This document shows, one piece after another, positions 54,250 through 64,000 of a stretch of DNA of 64,000 nt. Below the pieces are notes generated by a model that searched no databases, was not told the DNA's origin, and saw nothing but the letters and a program-made list of their open reading frames with translations. Where the stretch lies: positions 23,631,908 through 23,695,907 of the forward strand of contig JAAONU010000019.1 of assembly GCA_012932295.1 (NCBI GenBank), written 5' to 3'. The position numbers were made by a program, and so were the translations under genes. Within the stretch, counting starts at the first letter, position 1. Every line of letters starts with the position of its first letter. The stretch is from Cyclina sinensis (lineage: Eukaryota; Mollusca; Bivalvia; Venerida; Veneridae).

Positions 54250-56905
54250 TCTTATGAACTTCGGTAGGATTCTGCAGAAATTATGTGATAGCTGTCATAT
54301 CGGCAGTGAGGTTCGAACAAAGTTCTTTCAGTTAGAAAAGTTGCAAAGGTGCACGTCAGCAACCTTGAATTTGGAAACGCCTCACCTTGTACTTACAAGA
54401 AAAGAGAATGCAATAAAGTGGAAAAAATACACTCCCAATTTTTGGAATAAGAATTCATACTATACGTTATACATTATTTTCGAAACTTCATGACTTACGA
54501 CTAACATCCTTTAGCCCTCAATTTGTGTGACATAATTATCAAAACTACGAAATACTGGATAAATCAATAACCAAGTTAAAGGTTTTACAAAGTTTTATTC
54601 ATTTCATTGTGTAAATATTTAAGATAACATTAACATTACAACTTGAACCAGAGCAGTCGAACTTTAATCCAGTAAAAGCATTAGTCACGGTAAATAGTTG
54701 AAACAGTTTGAGTAAAATATTTGATCGACTGAATGATAAGATAATCAATAAACATCATCACAGTTTGAATATAACGTCTGTTTATAAGTATAACATAAAC
54801 AATTTTCAAATCTGAAATAACACACAATTTGATAACCGGAAATAATCGGTATTTCTCTTTGAATTGCATGATTCTTTAAACATTAAATGTTTTCAACGAC
54901 CTTGTCCTAGTAAACCAAATAAATCATTTAAATCTAACGTATTTCTGGCAATCTGACTTGTAGCCTGTATTCCCGAGCCATATCCTGAGTCTGTGTCCAA
55001 TGCATTTATTCCACGACTGAATCTCATAAAATTATTAAATGACCGTTCGTTTACAAGATTTCATTTCCCCTTAAGAGTCAAAATGTTTGTTTCAATTCAC
55101 TATAAAAGCTATAAGAATCGTAAAACAAATCGACATTCATGGGATAATTGTGATAATCAGCTGCTTCTTTTTCCTGGTCCATACAAGGCAAACAAATCCG
55201 TTTTGGATATATCCTTTGCGACGTTCTCTGCTGCTCCTAGTCTTGACCCATAACCAAAGTCAATCGCTATGTGTTTCATAGAATTACTTTTAGGAATGCC
55301 TGTATACAAAATCTTCTCCTTGCTGCGCTTCCCGGGACCGTACACTCCAAATAATTCAAATAAATATTGCTTCTTTTTCCGGGTCCTAACAAACCGAATA
55401 ACCCATTTCGATCTTGTGCCAGCGCAACGTTTTCTCCAGCTTGAACACGGGAACCATAACCGAAGTCAGAAGCTCGTTTAATTATTACACTTTTCGGAAT
55501 ATCTCTGTATAAATACCAATTATTGCTTCGTTTTCCGGGTCCGTGTATTCCGCACAAGTCATGGTTTGATGATGTTTTTGCTAAGTTTTCGGCTGTCCCA
55601 GATCTTGAACCATAACCAAAGTCAACTGCAATGCGTTTAATGACTTCTTCTTTGGAATGTATGTACTCATCATCGTTTCGTTTCCCGGGACGACAAACTC
55701 TAAATAATTCGCTATTCGAGGACGCTCTTGCTAAATTATCAGTCGCTCTTGATCTTGAACCATAACCAAATTCAACCGAGATGCGTTTGTCTAGAACGTT
55801 GTCATAGATACTGCTTCTTTTTCCGGGTCCTAACAAACCAAATAGCCCATTTCTATCCTGCGCAAGAGCAATGTTTCCCCTGCTTGAATACGGGAACCAT
55901 AACCAAAGTCAGTAGGTCGTTTAGAAGCACCTAAACTTTGTATATTACCGATGTTTCTTTTTCCTGGTCCCATGATACCAAACAATCCATCACGGTCCCA
56001 GTTCATTGCAACGTTTTCTCCTGCTTAAATCCGGGTTCCATAGCCGTAGTCAGTATTTATACGTTTATCCTTCGTAAAAATACCTGGCATTTCGTGCATC
56101 ACTGTATTACTTCTTTTTCCAGGTCCCGCTACACCAAATAAATCTTCACGCGCTAAATAATTAGCTAAATTTTTACCTGCGTGCACTCTTGAGCCATATC
56201 CGTAATCAGATAAAATTCGCTTTACTCTGTGTGATTCTTCCATCTTTTCTAAGTTCATATTCACTGGTGTTAGTTTGTAAAAGAGTTCTAAAGCTGGTCT
56301 GGTGTAGTGAACAACTGGCACATATCGTTTGTGACGCGTAAAATCCCCTTCTCGTTGTAAACATGCATCCGCTGTCTGTCCATTGCTGTGACCGTTCAAA
56401 AAAACCGTCTTTAGCTGATAAAGTTGGAATATTGTCTTTCGTTTTAGAGGGAATGTCTTTGCTTATGAAGTCTTTGGCTGAAATAATTTGCGATGACGAG
56501 TGTTTCGAAGATTTTGTTTCTTTCTTCTGAAGAAAGCTGCCTCGTTCTAGAATAATTCTTGGCATTGGTCAAAAGCAACACCGAAAGTAGAAAAAGATAT
56601 GATAAATTTTGGTTTGACGACCGCATCATTCTTTCAGATCCCCGACTTGCTTGTGACTTCATGCAAGAGATTCTAAGCATTATATACCAAACAAGGTGAG
56701 GAAAAATGAAACATGATCAAAGCCTTTGCCCTCGCTAATGAGAAGAGTTGTAAATGTATACAGCATTCCTACATTAAGGCCAGACAGTTTCTAATATCTT
56801 TTTAATTACGTAGAACAATAACTCGGCTTCAGTTGGCTTTCTTTCTTAACGATTTATGTCATATATATATAAAGAAATAATGAAATAAATGAAATAGACA
56901 ATCAG
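54250..56905 (-). repeat. inverted duplicate of the DH31-like gene region
   Basis: Sequence from about 42,550 to 45,366 recurs here in reverse orientation, including promoter, gene, 3' UTR and flank. Homology stops near 54,250, about 100 bp from the TIR element end at 54,142. On the other side it stops near 56,905, just before the direct duplication (copy C) begins. Confidence 0.88.
54893..56629 (-). pseudogene. broken DH31-like precursor copy
   Basis: The start (MMRSSNQNLSYLFLLSVLL) and signal peptide survive. Frameshifts occur soon after (near 56,545 and 56,400), a TAA interrupts repeat 2 (near 56,025), repeat 3 is frameshifted (near 55,873), repeat 4 has lost its GPGKR processing context (reads CRPGKR), and most of repeat 7 is deleted (near 55,355). 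The last repeat is better kept than in the intact gene (NDLFGLLGQGR). At least five lesions make it a pseudogene. Confidence 0.9.
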
Positions 56906-57057
56906 GCTATTACTGTATTATGAGTTGTCCCAACAATGAAAAATGAAAACAATTTTGATGCTTTTGATGGAATAATGCTAACTGATATATTATCCTCTTT
57001 ACTCCTCTGTGTTCTTAATAACTGAATTCATTACTTAATTACAAATCTAAAACTTAC

Positions 57058-57755
57058 ATGCCCATGTCCTTTATTTTGATTTTTTGCTTAAAGATCAGTG
57101 TCTGTAACCGGTTTGAACAACGCACTTGGTATGCTTTTTCTACCTGTCTAAAATGGAAATTTACGACAGTTTTATGTATAAGTTTTTTTAAAATTGAAAA
57201 AAACAAAATATACTAAATAACAATATTCACATATGTATAACACGATTCTTTCAACGTGCATCTAACCAGACATTGGGCAATCGTTATGTTTGTTACAAAT
57301 AAGGATTTACCTAGGGTCACGTGACTGTTTATGTGCCATTAGTTAATTTGCATTTACTTAATGTATCATCAGTTGGTGAAACCATTAGTGTTTCCTGCAA
57401 ATTCGTGTTTACGGTTACTATCGGGATATTTACACTTATAGACCAAGAGTCCTTTGGGACTTGTATAAGTCTAAATTCTTCCTTTGTAAAACCAGAACAA
57501 CAGTAACAACTAGCGCTAATACAATGTAAGACTGAGTGGAATGACATAGGCTATTGCGCCGTAGTCTTGAACCATCGTTGACTGGCTTATACGATCAAGA
57601 ACAGTGCTGTTAATGTACAATCTGAATGGCGAGAAAAATTCTTAATCTTACCCATTATGTTTATCAGAACATTTTGGATTTACAAATATATGCACCTTTG
57701 TTGCCGCCGAAATATGCAGTAATAGTAATACAAAAACTTGTAAAATTAATTTTTT
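57058..57755 (-). pseudogene. relic 5' exons of the beta-helix gene
   Basis: An exon 1 relic (57,652 to about 57,755) keeps the signal-peptide codons and the GTAAGA donor but has lost the ATG. An exon 4 relic (57,058-57,147) keeps both splice sites but contains a TAA in frame. Exons 2 and 3 are absent. The duplicate gene fragment cannot make the protein. Confidence 0.88.
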
Positions 57756-58049
57756 TGAAAATCCACACACCTTGTTATGTCAGCATTTCTACATTTTGTA
57801 CACAGTAAATGGCATTCGAAAATATACCGTTTATAAGGTCATTTTCTATAGCAGTCTTATCAGCTAGAATGTATTCGTTCATTATACATGTTAAGAGATG
57901 TATAACTATGTTAGATTTTTTTAAACAATTATATTTCTCTGATTATGCAGATTTGTCTAAATAATTTCTTATCAGAATCACCTATGCAACAGTATTCTGA
58001 AATAATGTTTCATTTCCACAAACATTATGTTACAAGAGACGTCTGGTTT

Positions 58050-58330
58050 ATTTACTGCTACTGCGAACTCTACGTTTTGTCTACTGCTACCGCTGTTACT
58101 GCTACATCCAGCTTCACGTTTTGCCTACTGCTACTGCTGTTACTGCTACTGCCAGCTTCATGTTTTCTTTACTTCTACTGCTGTTACTGCTACTGCCAGC
58201 TTCACGTTTTGCCTACTGCTACTGCTGTTACTGCTTCTGCCAGCTTCACGTTTTCTTTACTTCTACTGCTGTTACTGCTACTGCCAACTTCACATTTTTC
58301 TACTGCTGCGTACTGCTACTGCTCACTTCA
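58050..58330. repeat. 44-bp minisatellite rich in CTGCTACTG
   Basis: About six units with GCCAGCTTCACGTTTT and CTACTGCTGTTACTG, starting near 58,111, 58,155, 58,199, 58,243 and 58,287 (44 bp each). Absent from copy A of the segmental duplication. Open frames across it are artefacts of repetition. Confidence 0.88.
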
Positions 58331-58399
58331 TATACATCTTAATCTATCCTTTTTATTTTTTGTACATCATACTAGTTTATATCATGATTTTACCAATGG

Positions 58400-59100
58400 A
58401 ACAATGGCACACCGTCTATGGTTTAAAGATAGGTGTGTCGGTAGCTTATATTAAGAGGCAGCTTGAGATTGCTACTCAGATGTCTGTGATCAAGGTCAAG
58501 GTCACTGTTGCTAAAAATTGAAATTCAGTCTCCGCTCAATAACTTGAGTTTGCTGAAACCTATTGACACCAAACTTGGTGTGTGGGTAGCTTATATCAAG
58601 ACACAACTTGGAATTGCTACCCAGGAGTCAGTGATCAAGGTCAAGGTCACTGTTGCTAAAAATAGAAATTCAGTCTCCGCTAAATAACCTGAGTTTGCTT
58701 TGGGCTATTGATGCTAATCTTGGTGTATCGGTAGCTTAAACTAAGAGGCAATTTGGGATTGCTATCCAGATGTCTTTGATCAAGGTCAATGTCACTGTTG
58801 CAAAAATTAGAAAGTAAGTTTCTGGTCAATAACTTCAGTTCGCTTTGACCTATTGACACCAAACTCAGTATGTTGGTAGCTTATATCAAGAGGCTACTCG
58901 GGAGTACTACCCAGGTAACTATGAAAAAGTTCAAGGTCACTGTTCATGAAAAATAGAAATACAGTTTCCACATTATAACTTGAGTTACCTGTGACCTATT
59001 TGACAGCAAATTTGGTGAGTGTGTAGCTTATATCAAGACGTAACTTGGGATTGCTACCCAGATATCTGTGAAAAATTCGGACTGAAATTACTGACCCCCT
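58400..59100. repeat. 145-bp tandem array
   Basis: Units share GTAGCTTATATCAAGA, TGATCAAGGTCAAGGTCACT and AAATTCAGTCTCCGCT; GTAGCTTA recurs near 58,441, 58,586, 58,731, 58,876 and 59,022. A stem TGACCCCCTAT / GTAGGGTCA ends the array near 59,120, echoing the other hairpin-ended elements. Also missing from copy A. Confidence 0.85.
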
Positions 59101-60208
59101 ATATGTCTGTGTAGGGTCAGGAACAAGCCCAATAATTGATTTGTTTCATCAACCACTTTTCCAAATCATCTATTTATTGCAGTGTTTCACCATTTCCTTT
59201 GTACTAAACCTGTATGGATTTCTAATAATCCTACATAGATCACTATCTGCATGCAGCCAAAATAACAGTATCATTTTTTTTCACTGCCATATTTCATTCC
59301 TAATTCCTGTCACATCAATACTTGGTTGTTGAAAACCTGGTTTCGGCTTATTGCGGCGCTTCTTGTTATTTTATTTGTCAAACAAGTAATGTTCATCGAG
59401 CAAATATAACTAAAATAATAAACCTTAACTAATTCTTTTGATATTAGAGAACTCAGATTTCTGTAGTCAGTAATGTCTGCAAAATTCACCCAGACATGTT
59501 TGTATTATAATGTTTGAAGACTACATAAAATGCGAGATTTCAGGTTTTGAATTTATTGGTGCAATTTATGGAACAACCAAAAGTATATAACTGTTGAAAG
59601 AATTCTACCTTAAAATAAATAGGATATTGTTATTGTATGTAGGATAAAAAAATTTAAACAATTATTAAGTAGTTGATAAAATACTCCTTATTTTCGCAAT
59701 AAATAATTGAACACGTTGAAATCACATACTCTATCTCTCTCTCTGTCTTTTGCATTTCATTTGTTTTTATTTCTTTGTAAAAAGACTAAAATTGTGCTTC
59801 AAATTTTGAGTTGTACCTGCTTTACAAGCAGTTAAAATTGAAGGTTGATTTGTTGGTTTTCAATTTAGGGCATATTTCTTTAAAGCCTTGCGATTACGGT
59901 CGTGGATGTTTTTTATCATGCTTTTATGTAAAAATGAGAATTTTTGACGTATTTTCATCAATCATTATGACAACTTAAAAGCGCAAGGTGTTAACGACGT
60001 GATACTCTATTATCATGTTAAATAGCATATCTTCAGAAACATGCAAATATATTCATGTTAAATTTACTGGTTCACTATATTTGTGAAATGTGCATTATAC
60101 ACGTCTGCTGCAGTATCTTTATGTTAAAACAATGGTTTGGTATAATTGCTTCATACTTAATGTAACCTACATTTTGTTTGTCTTTTACACAAAAAATCTT
60201 TAAGACGG

Positions 60209-62849
60209 ACACTTTTTAAAAGAGGGTGGAGAACCACGTGACAAAAATGGTACCTATCACGGCCAACGTGGTGGATTTTTGAGATGTTTGAACGTAATTT
60301 TTCAAGTTTGGGTTAGAACTTTTAAGTCTTTTTCTTTCATATTATAGCGCATCCAAAGCGCCATTTAAAACTCTTTCTAAAGGTTTATACACCAGTACTG
60401 AGATCCTTCTACTTTCTGACTTACCTTCGGTTTCGAGCAAAGCGAGGAATATTTTCGGTAAAAACCATCATACAAAACACGGAATCACAATTTCACTCTA
60501 AATTATCGAACATCTTGGTTTTTAAAACTTAGATTTGTATTTGTTTGTACGATATTTCATGTTCAATTACCAATGCAAATTCATTTGTTCAGCAATACCC
60601 ATTTATTCTGGGTAAAAAAAGGACAAACTATTGGAGTGGTACGTTTCGCGGCACTGAACCTTTCTTGGAAGAACTGACCACCGGGAAATGACTAAAAATC
60701 TTTTGAAACTGCTGTTTAACTCCAATAAACAAACAAAGAAAATTTCAAATTAATAATGACGTTATGATTTATTACTAGCATGTCATTGTATGCGCAAAAG
60801 TTAAACCTGATTATGTACCTCACTTATATTACTGATGTTCTGCATTTACATTGCAAACATCTAGACATTTGAAATACTTGTAAACGTGTTATTTTGATCC
60901 TCTTTTTTAAATTGGCAATTTTATGAATTTGTTCTATTGTCCAAACATTTTATTTAAGAAATTCGAAGCAAAGTAGGAAAAATAGTCCTTTGACGCATTG
61001 TGACTATCTCCGTCAATGTATATATTACACTGTAGGGATGTACATACATGAATGATACAACGCATATAAGAAGCACTGAAAATAGAGTATATTGTTGTTT
61101 TTCTTTTTCTTACTTTTACACTTTGCATGGGGTTTTCCGTTACGGGAACGTTTAAGTAACCATATATTAAACATGATTGAGAATACCAGATCTGCAGTGC
61201 TGGAAGAGTGACAAGCACGCAAGAAATTGTACAGATACAAACCCAGTCAGTTATGCAGAGTATCTCTGCATTGCTACGCGTACACGTTTGCCCCACAGTA
61301 TTTTCGCGTGCAGGTTTGATACTCTGCTTATGACTGAGTCGTGCGCTTTATCTGTTGTACTAAGTTTAATCTCTTCGATGCAGTAAGACTTAAGCGACAT
61401 TTGCCTGCTTGTCACATGTCATATAGTACATCGTTTATCAATCATAAGTTCGTGTGAACCTTTCCTTTGGATTCCTAATGGCATGCTATTAATTTACAGA
61501 TCATGATATAGCTTAAACATAATGCCAGATCTATTTCGTTTATGTATTAAGTTGGAATCCGACTGTATTACAGAAGATTGCACCTCCAGTTGTTGTTGTT
61601 GTGTTTTAGTAAACTTGAGACAAGAAATGACTTATTTTAGGAAAATAATTAAGTGCGCAGACTCGTATTGTATGCATGGTGATGTACCGTAAATAATGTT
61701 CCTGTTTCCAGATATGATACAAGGGTGCCTGTTGTCCTTTGACTGATCTAAAATGTCACAACAAGTACATGTCACTTTAAAATAGTCTTAAAATAAATGA
61801 AAGAGTGAAATTTTAACTGCGTGTATTTGCTTATATTTTGTTATATTATTTAATATACTGCACTCACAAACATATCAACAGTCATTTAAGGTTTCCGCAT
61901 GCCATACTTGAGTTGAAAATCTCTCGATAGCTTTACAAGTAGTTGTGACTTTTTAGGCCATGAAAGGAAGTATTCCAGCAAGGCCCTATAATGCAGAAAT
62001 TGATTAGCCTGAAAAAAGCAGAGTTTAATTTGATTCAGTTTGCAATGACTTCATGAATAGTCTTTCTGCAAACTTGATGCACTTGGTAATACCTGTTCTG
62101 CCAGTGTTCTCTAGTTTTCTTGCCGCAATGATTACATGAAAGCCACTTAATGATAACCTTTATGTATGCCAAATACACTGATTACCTCACAAAAGTACGT
62201 TTCACAGAACTAAACAAGAATATATAATATAAATCATTTTCAAATTTGCAACACGAAATAAGGGAGACGGGTGTCATACTCCGGTCACATCAGATTGAAA
62301 AACTTTATGAAAGCGATTATCACACACATCTAACACTGTAAAGGAAAAAATGAAAACAGAATTAAATTACATGACAATTATATCATGTGTTATGTATCAC
62401 ATAAGGCATCATTTTTCATTACGTGTTACGTATCATGTCAGTGGAACGTACAATTCTGACAGTCTATTTTTTACCAGAATAAACGGGTATTGGTGAACAA
62501 ATGAATGTGCATTGTCATTGTATGAAAATGCAAATGCAAGTGTGGAAAACTTTAAATCGTAAATATTTAAGTGTGATTCCGTGTTTCGTACCACGTTTCT
62601 TTTTACCGAAAATATTCCTCGCTGCGCTCAAAACCTCAAAGGTAAGTCAGAAAATAGAGGGAACTCAAAACTGGTATATGTACTACTGGAAAGAGCTTTC
62701 AATGACGCTTTAAATGCGCTAAAATATGAAAGAAAAAGACCTGTAAGTTTTATCCAAACTTGAAAAGTCGCGTCCAAACAGCTCAATAATCCGCTGTTAT
62801 ACATACCATTTTGGTCACGTGGTTCTCCATCCTGTTAAAATTCAAGTGT
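60209..62849. mobile_element. paralogous copy of the 2.6-kb inverted-arm element
   Basis: Left GTGGAGAACCACGTGAC (about 60,226) faces GTCACGTGGTTCTCCAT (about 62,814). It is inherited through the segmental duplication rather than by new insertion, since flanks also match copy A. It carries the same truncated SINE (about 60,625-60,745). Confidence 0.8.
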
Positions 62850-63642
62850 TTCCAATGTTCTTACGTAAATACACTAATGATCATTTGATACCTGTCCCTC
62901 CAAACGTCCCATCCCATAAAACCGCACACTAATTACTTTTTCAATGATTCTAACGACAAAATCACCCAATGAGTTTCATAGCAGCTTTAATTGTCGTCTG
63001 CTGAATACGCCATAATGAACCCTCTGCTTTTAGACTCATGATAAATTCCATTTTGGTATACTGATGTTCCCTAGACAATATTAAAATCAGATTCATATTC
63101 GTATTAACAGCAAAAAAGGAAACATCATACAAAAATGCAGTTACCTTTTTAAGCGGGCGTTGTTTCCTATATACAAGTACATCTTTAAGCAGAATAGTAG
63201 AGCTAAAAATATAAATACAAATTTTATTTCTTACTTTTGAAATACGCATGAAATATATCACATATGATATAAAGTTGTCAAATTTCTCAAAAGAATTTAA
63301 AAGAAAATGAAATCCTTGGTTATTATTTTTTATTATAGAAAACAGTTATGGCACAATGAAGCCTGGTTGCTTTATTTCATTTATTTGATTATCTATTTAT
63401 ACATTATTTAAGGAAGAAAGCCGAAGGAAGCCGAGTTATTGTTCCGGTAGTGCTCTTTTACGTAATTAAAAAGATATTAGAAACTGTCTGGTCATAATGT
63501 AGGAATGCTTTATAAATTTACATCTCTTCTCATTAGCGAGGGCGAAGGATTCGATCATGTTTCATTTTTTCTCGCCTTGTTAGGTATATAATGTCTTGAA
63601 GTCTCTTGCATGAAGTCACAAACAAGTTGGCGATCTGGAAGA

Positions 63643-64000
63643 ATGATGCGGTCGTCAAACCAAAATTTATCATATCTTTTTCTACTTTCGGTTTTGCTTT
63701 TGACCGAAGCCAAGTTTCATTTTAGAACAAGGCAGCTTTCTTCAGATGAGAAAGAAACAAAATCTTCGAAACACTCATCATCGCAAATTATTTCAGCCAA
63801 AGACTTCATAATCAAAGACATTCCTTCTAAAGCGAAAGACAATACTCCAACTCTATCAGCTAAAGACAATTTTTTGAACGTGCACATCAATGGCCATACA
63901 GCGGAGGCAAGTTTACCACGAGATGGGGCTTTTACGCGCCACAAACGATCTGTGCCAGTTGTTCACTACACCAGACCAGCTTTAGAACTCTTTTACAAAC
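63643..64000 (+). CDS. third DH31-like neuropeptide precursor, cut by the window edge
   Basis: The start reads MMRSSNQNLSYLFLLSV and the frame stays open to the last base, about 119 codons, covering the signal peptide and spacer (ending near VPVVHYTRPALELFYK). It differs from the 42,850 copy at scattered codons (for example KFHFRTRQL for KNYSRTRQL) without lesions. A TATA box sits near 63,585. Peptide repeats would lie beyond the window, so whether it is functional cannot be judged. Confidence 0.8.
   Translation, partial: MMRSSNQNLSYLFLLSVLLLTEAKFHFRTRQLSSDEKETKSSKHSSSQIISAKDFIIKDIPSKAKDNTPTLSAKDNFLNVHINGHTAEASLPRDGAFTRHKRSVPVVHYTRPALELFYK

Larger units (their letters stand above)
56940..64000. 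repeat. segmental duplication, copy C
   Basis: Direct-orientation paralog of 33,640-43,200 and beyond. It lacks the mariner and about 0.93 kb that holds exons 2-3 of the beta-helix gene (equivalent to 34,150-35,085). It carries an extra repeat block at 58,050-59,100. Confidence 0.9.

Noticed and set aside
58027..58521. Three overlapping frames rich in LLLLLLP and CYCCYC
   Set aside because: They are translations of the 44-bp minisatellite in three frames with no independent coding signal.

Overview
The window looks like a piece of an animal nuclear genome, most likely a bivalve mollusc. It is AT-rich, its genes have many small exons with GT-AG introns, and it is full of short tandem arrays and non-autonomous transposons. 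Many repeat copies end in GGAC tetranucleotide runs plus a small hairpin, a pattern I associate with bivalve genomes. No prokaryotic gene layout is present. The species assignment is inference.

Left part (1-9,060). Two tandem-repeat-bearing interspersed elements (1-2,600) are followed by the 5' half of a ribosomal protein S6 kinase (p70S6K) gene on the minus strand. Seven exons (8,897 down to 3,267) join in frame and run into the kinase core. The rest of the gene lies beyond the left edge. Its introns hold a 690-bp TIR element, a tRNA-like SINE head and a fresh 77-bp duplication covering an exon end.

Middle (9,060-35,402). A 4-kb stretch without a supported gene leads to a 63/64-bp satellite array broken by a SINE. 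Then comes a complete 23-exon minus-strand gene, reconstructed here exon by exon. It encodes a secreted 950-residue protein with a bacterial-style right-handed beta-helix domain (GH141/GH120-like) and three copies of a four-cysteine domain at the C-terminus. The introns hold a 2.6-kb element with 523-bp TIRs, CACGGTG termini and a 5-bp target duplication (Transib/RAG-like termini), a 24-bp minisatellite of about 46 copies, a MITE and other repeats. A mariner element whose transposase ORF is interrupted by an intron sits about 120 bp upstream of the start codon.

Right part (37,400-64,000). The main gene is a plus-strand neuropeptide precursor at 42,850-44,514. It has eight repeats, each ending GPGKR and each releasing a peptide of about 31-33 residues, that resemble DH31/calcitonin-type hormones. 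The gene occurs three times: the intact copy, an inverted broken copy (54,893-56,629, minus) and a third copy in direct orientation that is still open where the window ends (63,643 onward). The third copy belongs to a direct segmental duplication (about 33,640-43,200 matches about 56,940-64,000). This duplication also carried broken 5' exons of the beta-helix gene and preserves the empty mariner target site. The spacer between the first two copies holds hairpin-ended repeats, a LINE 3' tail and a 3.5-kb TIR element with a palindromic minisatellite.
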